From positions 15,700,501 through 15,764,500 of the forward strand of contig NC_058501.1 in the NCBI RefSeq assembly GCF_020382885.2: DNA of 64,000 bases, in the 5' to 3' direction. This DNA is from Scatophagus argus (lineage: Eukaryota; Chordata; Actinopteri; Scatophagidae). The translations under genes and the position numbers were made by a program. Positions 17,421 through 38,031 of this stretch are shown here, in pieces; positions within the stretch are counted from its first letter, which is position 1, and every line of letters begins with the position of its first letter. The notes beneath the pieces were generated by a model. That model was not told where the DNA came from. It did not search any database and saw only the letters and a list, made by a program, of their open reading frames with translations.

Positions 17421-18066
17421 GGTAGCACATCTTAGAATTAGTTGAATTAATTGGCAATCTGGCCAAAAAAAAGGATAATCAGTAAACTACTGAATATCAG
17501 GTAAATAATCAGCCATGTCTAATCAGTTTTGACCTTCAAGAAATTCAACACCGGCTTGAATACCTGACAGAAAGACTAGTGAGCGCTTCTGTCAGCTTCT
17601 CTGTCCTAGCTTTGGAAGTTACGAGCTGTGCTGCTCCAAGTGGTTGCTTTTTAATTTACCACCAGTTTTGACAAATCCGGTCAAAACAGCCTGTTAATGC
17701 TATGCACCTTAGTCATGAAACAAACTACAAAAAATATAAAATTAGTTACATTTGTATCCGTTAATGAATTTAAGGGCATTATTAGAAATGTGGTGAAGGA
17801 GGCATGTGATTGTTTTTCTTGAATGCTACTTAAAATAGCTGTTTCCTGTTTTGTTTTGTGATTTTGGTATGCATTGTGTTGTTTGTTGATTTGACCTTAT
17901 TTCATCTTATCTTCATTGCACCTTATTAAAGAGTAAAGCCACGGAAGCAAGAGCTGCACCGTGAGACATTGCACTTCAGCACCTCCCACCTACAGCTTAA
18001 CATTTTGCAGTGTTTAAAGTATCACCACGCTATGATTACAGCACGAGTTAACAAACATTCCCTGCA

Positions 18067-18330
18067 GGTGTCTATGGACGTCTAGTGTTTGTCCGCTCTC
18101 AGGAGGAGTTTGTTTCCCAGCTGCTCTCCGCTGACCCTCCCATTCTTCTCTCTGAGCTTCTTTGCAGGGTCAACCCCCCTTACCGTCACAGATGTTCTCA
18201 GGTGTCCCAGAGATGCTGCCCTACCTGCCGGCGTTCCACGGCTTTCATGCTGGCCCTGTCCCTAACTGGCTGTCAGCCTGAGGTTAAGCTGATTGTGATG
18301 GGTACCAAGGACATACTCGCATCCTTCAAG
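18067..18330 (+). other. unassigned exon-like open segment
   Basis: An acceptor-like CCTGCAG at 18061-18067 is followed by an open frame of about 88 codons to a possible donor (AAG|GTGTGC, about 18330). The frame starts GVYGRLVFVRSQEEF and is rich in Leu and Cys. I do not recognise the peptide. An internal TTCTTTGCAG at about 18169 could be a second acceptor. The minus strand is broken by stops. It could be a decayed exon, part of a lineage-specific gene, or chance. Confidence 0.25.
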
Positions 18331-20286
18331 GTGTGCTGCACACAAGCCCACACAGAGAAGGTCACACACAGTTTGTTAGACAGCATTTTCTAACTATTTA
18401 ATGAGCCTTAGATTGTATTTAAAGTGTCAGGAATTGCAAATTAATTTATTTAGTAGGAGATCTGTGGTCCTACAGCCTTGACATGAATAAATACTAAATT
18501 AGATATATCTTTACCTGCTGCCATTATCTGTAGACACCAGATTTTGAAAAATGATTCATTTTAACCGGATTTTTCAGTCTTAATATACTCAACTTAGTAT
18601 TAACTAATTATCATTTGAGTTTTACAAATGTAAGTGTTCATTTTCATCAAGTAAATATTTTTTAAGGATTTTTTTATTTGACAGGTGACACTATGGAGAC
18701 AAAACAGGAAACAAGGGGTTAAGAGCGAAGACTATGACATGAGTAGAAATACTCATATATATACTTACACTCATACAAGCTGAAATATCAAATGGTAACT
18801 GAAATTTATGACACACTTTCTTCTTTTTTCAGTTGCTTGTTGGTAGAATATAATTCCTGATGAGTAATTAGAGAGACCTGGACCCAGATAAGTGAGAAAT
18901 GGATAGATGCATTAACTAAAATTATTGAAGTATTTAAATTTTTGATGAAATCTTAATTTGCCCATTATGAGACCTCTCCTGTAACTGGCAGCAGTGCGTT
19001 CAGGTGGTGCTGAAACTACACACACTGTACGCAACAATCAAACTTGCAAAAATTTAATATCTTCCAAGGCCTTGTTGTTCGGATGTCCTGTCAGGAAAAC
19101 AAACAGCAAAGGGTGACCATATAAATATATTTTGCCACTAAACCATTAGAACACCTTTAGTTGAAAGCATAAGTGAGAACTGCTGGGTAAACTGTGGTCT
19201 TAAATGGCTGTGATGACTAAATGACTAAAAAATAATGCAGAATATGACATGCTTATCCTGTATTGGTTATTCAGTAAATGGGAGGCACATTGGAATCATA
19301 TTTCAGCTAATAATTTTCCACCATAATTTTATTTGTAAGTTGTGTCCAACAAGTAAGTATAACAAAAGAAAGTTATCATTCACATGATTTTCTTTATTCA
19401 GAGTACAACTCAATGCTGTTACATACAGAGCCTGTGCAAATGTCCTGCATGCCCACAAGCCTAAACAAAAGCTGTAGTAAACAGTAGAAAACACATGATT
19501 TTATCTGATTTATCTCTACCTTTTTTTGCCCTTTTTTTTCTTTTTTGCAGTTTCACACGTTTATTCATTTTCACAGGAAGCTTGCAAGCACATGTAAATT
19601 CACAAACGCATTGTTCATTATGGTGTCATTTAGTGTCACATCACTGTGTGCGCTGTGTTTGTGTTTTTCTGCAAGCATCGGGAAACAGAAGCACAGCCAG
19701 TGATGACTTTCCCTGAATCAACCCTCACGAGACTGAAGGTAGGCCATGAACCGACACCAGCAGCTTTGTAGCAGGCACCGGTGACATCATTGTTAAATAA
19801 AATGTTGACTTAACTGTGGCAGTAAATTGGAAGATACCTCTGTTAACTGTCTGGATTTATTACCAGCTCTAACATCATCAACATTAGTCAACATTGAATT
19901 ATGCAGAGTGCAGCTTTTACGTAGTAAAACTCAAGTTCAATTTGCAATTCCTCCCACAGTGTTTCCTTTCTTAAAACTGGTCTAGTGCTTTGAAAGGAAA
20001 TTTGCATAAATCTATGGTGCTGATGGACATCACCGGCTCATCGTATACCCCCCACCCGGCCTTCCTGTAATCATTGACTCGGTGCAAAAATAAAATAAGA
20101 CTGTTGAGGCCACACATCTGTACACCTGGGAGGATACCAAATCCCAGAGTCCTCAAACGCCCTGATCTTTACCAAGAAAGTTTTAAGGAGCTTTAAGAGC
20201 TGACGTGTGCCTTTTACCACACAAATGAGCCTTCAAGAGACAACGAGAACAAACTGGATGACAAACATCCACAAAACCAAGCTAAC
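18331..20286. other. intergenic sequence, no gene seen
   Basis: AT-rich DNA with no supported exon. A pyrimidine tract plus AG at about 19525-19550 leads only into a short, unrecognised frame. Confidence 0.55.
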
Positions 20287-20509
20287 TTTATTTAGAAGAA
20301 ATTAAGAATTAATGAATGTGTGGCGTTGGTGGGGTGTCAACAACACCAAGCATTTCTCTGTGCATATTCTGTAGATAAGACTTCTTATATTACATGATTT
20401 GTATTCCCGCTCTCCATCTCCACATTGCTGCATCAGCTCCATGGCAGTGTTACTCCATGTCCACCGAGCTCTCTTCATTCTCAACGGTGTCCAACCACGT
20501 CTGGTCAAA

Positions 20510-23082
<2,573 letters not shown>

Positions 23083-23175
23083 GTCTGCTTGTCGTGGCTC
23101 TCACCGGAAGATCACGTCACACACTGGTCAAAGTACACCGGAAACTCGTGGCTGACGTGAAAAAAAGGAGATTTT
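23083..23175 (-). promoter_or_regulatory. rps27: rps27 core promoter with TOP-like start
   Basis: On the minus strand, the pyrimidine-rich CTTCCGG at 23104-23110 could serve as both a TOP-type initiator and an ETS site, giving a 5' UTR of 28 nt. Two TGACGT-type CRE/E-box-like sites lie just upstream (about 23112-23119 and 23152-23160), with another ETS-like TTTCCGG between them. The transcription start is inferred, not observed. Confidence 0.5.
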
Positions 23176-24163
23176 GTTCTCTTTCCTAATAAATATTTTT
23201 GGTCATAAATGATTAATAATGACGGGTATAAAATGAAAAAATATGGTTTTAAATATTTTACTTTTAATTTATTTTAATTTAATGACACATTAGAGCAATA
23301 GTTAATTATGCCTACTTGTCCAGATACTTGTATTCTCACAATCAACATAAAAATTCCCAAAATTTAGTTTATCAGTTGTTCATAAACATCTTGATTTAAC
23401 ATAAAATGCAGTTAGGACCCTCCCTATCCATACCTCTTTAAACTAACCTGGAGTGCAGATCAATAAAAAATAAAAATTTACTTTTTAAAGAAAACTACAA
23501 TCACATTGCCTGCATATGTTAACAGCGTCTGTTACTAGTGTCACAGTTAGCTATCTCTATTGCTTTCCTTGACAGTCAGTGGTGCCATTATATTATTATG
23601 GTTGGTCCTTATTGTTTTGCATACCACTTTAATGAATAGTAAGATATTTATATTCACTTAGGCATACTGATGATGTCTCTGTGGTTGCCTAAAGTCACTT
23701 TAATGTCAGTTAAAGATGTGTGGTTTTAATTCCTGTGGTAGAGTAAAGTGGATCTATATTTCTCCATATGCATATGATACGCCTACATCACTGGAAAACT
23801 CTGCTACTGACATGACTGCTGTAGGCCTATATTGCAACAAAAGTCAACTTTTAAGTCCACATGTTTTGTGTTCTTTTGGGAAGGCCGATAGCTTTAATTT
23901 TAACTATAACATGTTATATGTAAATTTGTTGTAACTCATAACAAATTTTAACAAGCTAGTTGAATAGCACAAGGCAAAAAATTTTAGCAAAACTTTTGTT
24001 CTTTCAAACAAGAATAAAACATGAACCCCAGGATGATAAGAAAGGCAGAAAAAATCCCCTGTGATCGATTGTTGAGAGTGATTTATTAGTTAAAGTTATA
24101 AGTTTGCCTGCAGTTAGTCCTCTAGGGCTTCAAATCTCAGTTGTTCGTTTTTTGATCAAACGG

Positions 24164-24173
24164 CGCCATCTTG
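24164..24173 (+). promoter_or_regulatory. rab13: YY1-type element near rab13 start
   Basis: CGCCATCTTG matches the YY1 core plus flank often found just downstream of transcription starts of TATA-less housekeeping genes. It lies 515 bp before the rab13 ATG, at the left edge of the probable first exon. The assignment rests on motif recognition alone. Confidence 0.45.
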
Positions 24174-24687
24174 CGGCCTTGCTGGATGCCTGCGTGTCTG
24201 AGCCGTTACCCTCATGAAGCACTCCCACACGACGTAGCTTTTCAGCGGATCTGGGATGTGGGCCGACAGCCGAAGTTTTTTTCGAGGCAGAAAAAACACG
24301 TAGCCGCCCCGGGTACGTTTTTGAACGGAGTGATATTGACTTTTAAAGGAAAGAAAAATGAAACTTGACTAGAATTTGGTGACGAAGCCTGACCTGCAGT
24401 AGACAGTTTAGCTAACTTTGGATGGCGTGTTGCTATTTTTTTTTGTTCATCCAGCTCAATCCAAACATAACACAGAGGCGCTGAGGGGGATCGGAATTTA
24501 CCGGTGACAAGGGGGAAAGACAAGAAGATCCCCACTCGTTACATGGAGCAACCTTACTGTCCCTGCTTCGTTTTCATCACAGTCGAGATTTGAAGACTGA
24601 ATTCGATGAAAAGCACCTCTGGAAGGGCACACCTCAGACTTTTTCTCCCTTTTACTTCTGCTTTACTTTTGAAGCTCAACTCCAACT

Positions 24688-27600
24688 ATGGCGAAAAAGT
24701 ATGATTTCCTTTTCAAACTGTTACTCATCGGGGACAGCGGAGTGGGCAAAACATGTCTGATCATTCGTTTTGCTGAGGACAATTTCAACTCCACATACAT
24801 TTCCACCATAGGTACGTTGTTTCAGTGCTACGTTTCCCTGCTAACCTATGACATGTCTGCACCAGTTTATGATTGGCCTGTGTGGGACATGAGATGTTTG
24901 CTGAATGCTCCCGTCTGTCTTCCTCTATTTGATGCCTAGCACTGTACAAACTGGTTTCTCTGTACAAACATGTCTGAGCTAGTCCGTTCCTTTTCATTTG
25001 TTTTCTTTTAATTCTGTCTCTTTTGTTTTTCCCTTTTTTCCCCATCTCCTGTTGAACGTGTCTCTTCCCGGACCTTCTCCCCCCCATCTCTCCCTCAGAT
25101 CTCATTCCTCTCAGTTGGCTCTCAGAAGGTCCACCCACCCTCATTCCTATCTCATTTACCATCTCTACGTTCCCAGAAGAATGGTTGGCTTTCTGGCATG
25201 CACAGTTTTGTTTTTTTTTTCCCCCACAGGACAACCCCCCCACTGTCTATCTGTCTGTCTGTCAGCTTGTCCATCCAGCAGGAAAGAAAAATCAAAACTC
25301 GAAGACAAGCGTGTACTTCAGGGTTGTGTGTCTTTCCTTTCTGTCTGTGTGTGGATGGGAGTGCACAGAGGGGTCAGAGTCTCTGAACTAGTCTCCACCC
25401 GTGTGAGGGTGACCTATATCCTGCAGTGGGGGTGGGTGGGGTTTTGGTTCATATCTGAGGCATTTAACTCATTAACTGTCTCTGTCGCTCCTCTCTGCTC
25501 TTTCCTGTCCTCTTGTCGTCTTTTAGGCATCGACTTTAAAGTAAAAACCATTGAAGTGGATGGAAAGAAAGTGAAACTACAAGTCTGGTGAGGCATGACA
25601 GTTGCTTGCTTATGTGGAAATGTTTTGTTTTGTGACTTTATGGAACCAGATAATGCTGAGTGATATGAGTTCTGTTCCTCTGACTCTTTTTCCTGAGGGG
25701 AAAGAGGAACCTCCCTCTTGTGTTCCAAATCAGGACTTTATGACAGGCTTCATTGTCCAAGTATCCATCACACATGGCCACCACATAGACTCACTTTATG
25801 TCACATAAGGGTGTTGTTGCAGCAACATAAATCCATCTGTGTTTAACAGTGTAAAATGCACATAAAACGCATCTTCTTCTGCTTCTCTTGCTAATTTCCC
25901 TTGTGTTTTAAAGTTGTTGCTTGATGTGCGTGCATCAGCACACATTCTCTTACTTTTGAATGTGCACACGTTGTGCAGGGACACAGCAGGGCAGGAGAGG
26001 TTCAAGACCATTACAACAGCCTACTACAGAGGAGCCATGGTGAGTACAGGACGCCTGCAGAGCAAGCAGACCGGATAATCAGGCTGACATCACTGCCCCT
26101 TTGTGCTCACTCTGTACCTTCCTCTGACTCCTTAAGTCCTCTCTCTTTCTTTTTTTTTTTTTGTTTTTTTTGCTGTGTGCCAGGGCATCATCCTGGTGTA
26201 CGACATCACAGACGAGAAGTCCTTCGAAAACATTCAGAACTGGATGAAGAGCATCAAAGAAGTAAGACATTTTCCACTCCTTCCTCAGCAAAGATAACTT
26301 TAAAAAAATAGTGCACAGTCATTTTGGGTGCGTGTTAGTCATGTAAGAATGAGCCTTTACTCAGTGCAACAACAAATCAAGGGCAGAACTGATGATTTTC
26401 AAGGGCCAGTTCACCCAAATCACACAAAAGGCACATTCCTCCTCTCATCCCTGGAGCCTTTTTCTACTCATCAAATTAAGACTGCAACTAAAAATTATTT
26501 TCATTATCAATTAATGCACAGATTTTTTTTGATGATGATCAATAGCACTGTCTATAAAATATAGAAAATAATGAATAAACCCCAGTTTAAATTCCCAGAG
26601 CCCAAGGTGACATCTTCAGATGTCTTCAGTTGTTTTATTAGCAGCCCTAAACCCTATTTTATTTAGTTTGCAATGACGCAACCATAGAAGAACGGCAAAT
26701 AGTCACTTTGGAGAAGCTGGAAGCAGAGAAAGGCTATTAAAATAACCAAGTGGTTATTAGTCGTAGAGTGATTAACATGATATCATTCAGCTAATCAGTT
26801 AACCAACTAGTCATCTCAGCTCTAGAAAAAGTGTCCCCAATTAAAACTGTTCACGTTAAGGTTTGTGTATCACGAGGAACTTCATTGTATTTTGGTGGCA
26901 GCAGAAGTTTCAGGGGAGACATTGGTTAATTGAGATGGAACCAAAGAATCCCTCACACTGTCTCCCACTTGCACTCTCTATGTATTATTTTGTCATGGTT
27001 TTTTTTAGGGCGTTTTAATCTAGATTGGACAGCTGAGTAGCGACGTGAAACAGGAAGAGAATAAGGGAATGACCTGCAGTCAATGATGTTATTATTCTCT
27101 GATGTTAATATTATTCTACCAGGATAGTTTCTTTAGTAATGATGTTTTGATCAGGTAAAATAAGAATTTCCTGATCAAAGTTTAAGAACTGAAACATGAT
27201 GAACAGAATGACCGTCAGCGTGTGGTTCTTTGCTTCTTTCTCATTAAACCCTTTTTTTCACTGTGCACGTGTTAATGATGTGCAGGAAACTTGGACACTA
27301 ACAGTTTAACTGAAAGGTTTTCTATATTAAACTTTTGTTTCTGTTTCATTTGGTGCAAACGCAAACGAAATTTGAATACATTCATGCACAGATTCCTCTC
27401 TGCGTAGATAAATATTTACATTCTCCTCAAACCTGAAACAAAATCTGCAAATGTGTCTATCCCCCATCCTCTGATATAAATACAGGCCCAGTGTCACAAT
27501 CGACTTGCCCAGTTTCCACTTAATGAGTTTTTTTTATTTAATCATTTCAGTAAGGACATCTTGGTTTTAAATATAGAAACAGTTTTGCTGCATAACAGCT

Positions 27601-28604
27601 GCTGTACAGTTACTTTCTCTCACATGTAGGTCATGCTGTTCAGTTCAGACTTGGTGTAAAGACGTCTGCTTTCCTTCACTCTGATCTCTTCTTAGATATA
27701 CCTTCTGCTAAGTAGACAAAAGCTCAACCGTCTCTTATCAGTTATTTCTTTTTTCCCAGAATGCCTCAGCTGGAGTCAGTCGAATGTTACTAGGTAATAA
27801 GTGCGACATTGAAGCAAAGCGAAAAGTTTCCAAGGAGATGGGAGAAAAGGTGAGATTTTTCAATTTTCATTTTGAAAAAGTGTAATTCTGCAGTAACTGT
27901 AGCGTTAAGTCGTGTCATTGAGAGAACAGTGGGTCAGCGTGAGATTTGCTGCACCATCATGCAGTAATAGTTAAAAGTTTCATCGTGGCAGAGACAATAG
28001 AAATTCAGATGACAGAGGGAGTGGTTGTTTGACGAAGGACTCAGTTTGTCACACACATTGTTTAATGTGCCCACACCGCATTTGCTCTAGAAACAGGAAG
28101 TGATTATCACCCATATTATGACCTACTGTAATCGGATCCGTGTCTGTTGTTGACAGTTGGCAAAAGATCATGGTATCAGGTTCTTTGAGACCAGTGCAAA
28201 GTCCAGCATTAATGTGGAGGAGGTGAGCCGGAACATAATCTCTGACAAACAAAACACTGTCTTCACACCTCACTAAGCCTATGTTTCTTTGGTCAAGTGT
28301 TAATGCTACCAACGCCTTAACTTTCATTTTCTCTCACTCTTTGTCTTTCCATGTTTCCTTTAGTCTTTTCTGTCTTTGGCACGTGACATCTTACAAAAGT
28401 CCAGCAAGAAACCAGTAAGTCCCTTCTGTCATACCACACTGAGGTATTTGTTTCCCCCTGAGTAAGAGACTTTATTTTGTACTAGATTTGTCTGTGATTT
28501 CCTGTCTTTGTCTGTGTTTCCTTGTTTGACAGGGCCCCACAGGTCGAGAGGTGAAAATCACAAGCAGTACAGAGAAAAAATCTTCCAAATGTGTTCTTCT
28601 CTAG
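24688..28604 (+). CDS. rab13: rab13, Ras-related small GTPase
   Basis: Complete in eight exons: 24688-24811, 25527-25587, 25979-26039, 26184-26261, 27760-27849, 28157-28222, 28364-28414 and 28533-28604. They give 200 residues with all GT-AG introns. Visible motifs are the P-loop GDSGVGKT (15-22), the switch II DTAGQ, the base-binding NKCD and the SAK loop. The C-terminus ends in CVLL, a single-cysteine prenylation box expected to receive geranylgeranyl. Rab13 works on trans-Golgi and recycling-endosome routes to tight junctions and the cell front. It is close to Rab8 and Rab10, but the [18 protein letters not shown] start and the [10 protein letters not shown] segment fit remembered fish Rab13. 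Divergence from rps27 also supports the call. Intron 4 (26262-27759) carries a decayed MITE. Confidence 0.95.
26475..26825. mobile_element. old MITE-like teleost repeat in rab13 intron 4
   Basis: The stretch starts GACTGCAACTAAAAATTATT and ends in a CATCTCAGCTCT-type sequence. The internal order (ATTATTTTCATTATCAATTAA, AGCCCAAGGTGACATCTTC, GAAGCTGGAAGCAGAGAA) matches my memory of a frequent fish element whose ends read AGAGCTGCAAC. It is strongly diverged and has no coding capacity. Confidence 0.55.
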
Positions 28605-29955
28605 AAAAGATATTGACCAGCACGCATAAGGAAGCCCCATACAAATTTAAGAACGCATCATTATTACTGTGGAGAAATACAGCACAGTAGGGTTTCTGTC
28701 TCCATCTGGTGGGCTCGAATGTCACATACACGCCGGTGCTAAAAGTATGTTTTTATACCAAACTACTGGTGTTCCCCACCATGTGTAGTTAACATAAACA
28801 TTTGTGTTTCTGCCAAGTATTTCTCTGGCTTATCACCACACTATCATCAACACTGCAACACTCACTGCTTAACGTCTTAAAAAAGGAACTATGTTTTTAA
28901 ATATTTTTGGGCTGGTTAGCTTTGTAAAAATCCTCCTCAGATTAACTGAAGCAGACGTGTTTTGATTCACGTAAAGTACACCCTTGTCATTTACTGTTCA
29001 TCTTAAATTGAAGGAGCCATAGGTATCTCATAGAGTCTGTTAGATAGTTTAAATAATGGGCAGAATTGGTAAATTTATTAATGTCAGAAAATGTATTTGG
29101 CTACCAATTTCTGAAATTCTATGTATTTTTATGATATAACACATAGGCGTAGGTTTCGTTTGAATAGTGGGTGTGGGAGGCATCAGACATTTCATTTCCT
29201 GCATTCTGATGAATTTCTATGCACCAATTTGTGCCTTTTCTGTGTTAACTCGTGGTGGATAAAGTCTGGAGTATAGTGAGGTATAATACAGTAAGGCCCT
29301 CAGACATGCTTTCAAACATTTATTCTCCTTGTCCTTTAAAACTGATGAGATGTTTCCATGGTGTACAGTATTTTCATGCATTCAATGGAATCTACATTAA
29401 CAGATGCCACAAAATACTAAAGAGAGTCGAAACCATGGGCGTCTTATGGTTACATCCCATGAGAAGTTAAAAACTCGCTCCTCACATTAGTGGATTTCAC
29501 AAGCCGCGGATGTCTGTCGTACGGAGTTAAATCTGACGCAAACACTGGCAATAAACAAGCTTTGTTTTAACAGGTGAACTGATTGAGAATGTGGGAGATA
29601 GGAACAGAGATCAGTGCAATATGAGAAGATGAGTGGAGAGCTGAAAGAGTGATGGATAATGCAAGTGAATGGACAGGATGTGAGGGAAGCAGCGGCGGTT
29701 TTTGCGTTTTGAATTGATTTATCTGAAGTGCCTGGTAAATTTCTTACTAAACACATGACACGACAGTCTCCTTTTACAAGCAGTTTCAGATCATTCGACT
29801 GATTCTGATTGTAGGTGCTCATCTGATCCTGACAGATAAGATTTATTTCCTGTATCTACTGTTTTATGCATTTGTTTCACATTCTGTCACTTTTTAGACC
29901 TGCCACAAGACTTTGTACGTAATTTACCGACCTGTCGCTTGCTGAATTAAACCTG
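28605..29955 (+). other. rab13: probable rab13 3' UTR
   Basis: Non-coding sequence after the rab13 stop. Candidate polyadenylation signals are AATAAA at 29550-29555 and ATTAAA at 29946-29951. Short frames in it, on both strands, match nothing known. Confidence 0.45.
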
Positions 29956-30084
29956 ATGAGTGTGTTGGATTTTGAATCTGTGTGTTGGCACAATAACCAA
30001 ATATGTATGCTTTGAATTGTCTGGACTGTGCTGAATGCTCAGGAATTTTCTTAACGTTTTATTGTGAAAAGTCAAGTCAGTAAC

Positions 30085-30225
30085 ATATCAACCAAAATCA
30101 CAATTTTACATCAAAGGGCTTTATAGTATGTACACCATATGGCACCTTTATCCTTAGATGCTCAGTTTGTATAAGGAAAAGTTTAAGTTTAACGGGGGGG
30201 AAAAAAGGAAGAAATCACTGTCTGA
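30085..30225. repeat. fragment of a widespread teleost interspersed repeat
   Basis: The phrases CATCAAAGGGCTTTATAG, CACCATATGGCACC and AACGGGGGGG followed by an A-rich AAGGAAGAAA stretch follow the order of a common fish repeat as I remember it. Class uncertain. Confidence 0.45.
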
Positions 30226-30639
30226 GCAGAAATGACAGTATTAGGATTATTATATGGAAAAACAGGCCAACAATATTAGGCAGATGGATATCAAAACTAT
30301 ATGAAAAACATGTAAAATTCCAGGAAGATGGAAATTTTGTAGTGTGAGCAGGGTAAGCAATGGCTTCAACTTCCAGCTTTTCTGTCTTTGTTGTGATGTG
30401 TTTCACTCATTATTTTGTGGCTGTCCATCAGTTTGTTTGTTTTCTTTAAGAATGAAGATTATTTCAGTAGCTGGGCAACTTAAAATTATTATGCTATCTG
30501 TGCTATATGGGACAGAAGGTGGATTGTTTCTCAAGGATACTGACAGGAAATCTGTGCTCGTTTATACATGTTCTAAACTAGCCACTTTAATTCCTAAGAC
30601 CCCCTATTGCCTTCTTTTTAAACTGCTATCCTTCCAGTA

Positions 30640-31810
30640 GCGCCCAGCACATTGCTAAGTTTTGTCTCCTCTCACTGCTGCAGTAGCGGGAGCTGGAGCC
30701 TGTTACTAGGCAACCGCCCCTCTTTCCCAGCATCAGCACCAGGACGGTGTGCGCGCGCTCTGCCGCATCTTCAAGTTGCCTGCACGTTCTGCTGCGTGCC
30801 TTGTCATCACGCAGGCAGGTTTCGGTTTGCAAACACGATACATTTCTGCTCTCAGCGCCAGGGAACGAGGAAAGGACGCGCGGGCAGCAGAGGGAGGGGC
30901 GAATTAAAAGAAGAAATACAAATAAACTTGGGTTAAATGTGATTCCGGCTATAGGTAGGCTGTAAATAATGATAGGTTCACGTGACGCCTGGCGGGAGGC
31001 AGAGAGGTAAACGTCCGGGATATTTACACACACGCACACAAACACACGGGCTGAACGGGATGCCCGCGTGACTGCAGGAAGGAAAGAGGCGGCGGAGGTG
31101 GAGGAAGAGGAGGAGGGGGTCTTTAGGTACGTGTGTGGACCGCCGCAAAAACCCCTGAGGTGGAGTTTGCCAAAGATCGAAACCCGTGGGGCAAGATTCA
31201 TTCCAGCCTGGCTATTTTCGGTACAGTTTGAAAATCGATGGAGGATATTTATTTCCTGTTCATGTAAAGGTAATTAGTCCCGCTTCCCGAACGAACCGAT
31301 GTGATCTTGGCGCTTTGATCTTCACACCGTCTTTTCTTCCTCCGTGACGGGATGAGGACCTAAGATAAGGTCGCGGAAGGAGGGATCGCATGCTTTTAGA
31401 AGTAGATTCTCCTCCTGACTGGACACACGGACTGAGCGGCTCATGTCATCTCTGCTGGGGCGGGTGGGACTACGAGGGATCAGCGGGCTTTCTTCTTTGG
31501 GATGCTTTAATATTTGCGGCCTGCTCGGGTCTCCAGTTACCGCAATGCCACTGGCGAGAGAGGGGAGAAGTGGAAGGCAGAGGATGGAGAAGGGGGAGCA
31601 GAAAGAAAGCAAATGAGTATACCACTGATGTGTAGACTGAACAAAACTCATCCCATTTGTGTGACTGTGTTCTAATCTGAGAATGGCTGAGCAGGAGAAT
31701 GGTGTAGACTGCACTCTATAGGCTGTAGTGGCCTGTGAACTGCATGGGGTGAAAGAGACACTGTATTGACTGAAGCAATGTTAGTATCATGGCTCAAACG
31801 TCAAATGAGG
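30640..31810 (+). promoter_or_regulatory. entrep3: CpG-rich probable promoter and 5' UTR exons of entrep3
   Basis: The local base composition switches to GC- and CpG-rich. Two good splice donors with no recognised upstream coding lie in it: AAAG|GTAATT near 31269 and GAG|GTGAGT at 31809/31810. The second ends a short ATG frame (31789-31809). Joined to any acceptor I can see, it does not reach the entrep3 frame, so it would be an upstream ORF. Promoter status is inferred. Confidence 0.4.
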
Positions 31811-32087
31811 TGAGTACGGTGGCTGTGAGCGTGTAGCGCCTGCTCAATTCTCAGCTTTCTGCTGACAACGTTCTTGGACTCACTCGCTGGACTATAGTGC
31901 GCACCATGGGACATTGCGCAGAACCCGCGGCACCTGCCAGTGGAGAGCTTGGTGCATAATTGTGACGGAGCGGAGCTCTAAAGCCAGCATTTCTGTTTCC
32001 TACTTCTGCTCTCCTGCACTTCTACCCACACAACTGAACTTTGCTTTATGAACCCCGAGTAAGCGTGAAACCTCTCCCAGCCTCTTG

Positions 32088-32109
32088 CACACACACACAC
32101 ACACACACA
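32088..32109. repeat. (CA)n microsatellite in entrep3 5' leader
   Basis: CA run ending nine bases before the entrep3 ATG, so it probably lies within the transcribed leader. Confidence 0.9.
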
Positions 32110-32117
32110 AGCCTAAC

Positions 32118-38031
<5,914 letters not shown>

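Noticed and set aside
20302-20508. Possible jtb gene (a KSC motif on the minus strand), since JTB is next to RAB13 in human
   Set aside because: Only a few residues agree, no membrane segment follows, and the region is the rps27 3' UTR downstream of its stop.
24785-25243. Antisense 152-codon frame in rab13 intron 1
   Set aside because: It arises from a pyrimidine-rich intron, giving Lys/Arg/Glu-rich low-complexity sequence, and it overlaps a certain plus-strand exon.
30626-31201. 191-codon open frame on the minus strand
   Set aside because: It lies in a CpG-rich region where stops are rare. The translation is low-complexity Ser/Arg/Cys with no domain, and the plus strand looks like a promoter and leader of entrep3.
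32085-32117. Upstream in-frame extension of entrep3 through the CA repeat
   Set aside because: The codon there is TTG. The first ATG is 32118 and gives the family's MPSPSDSS start.
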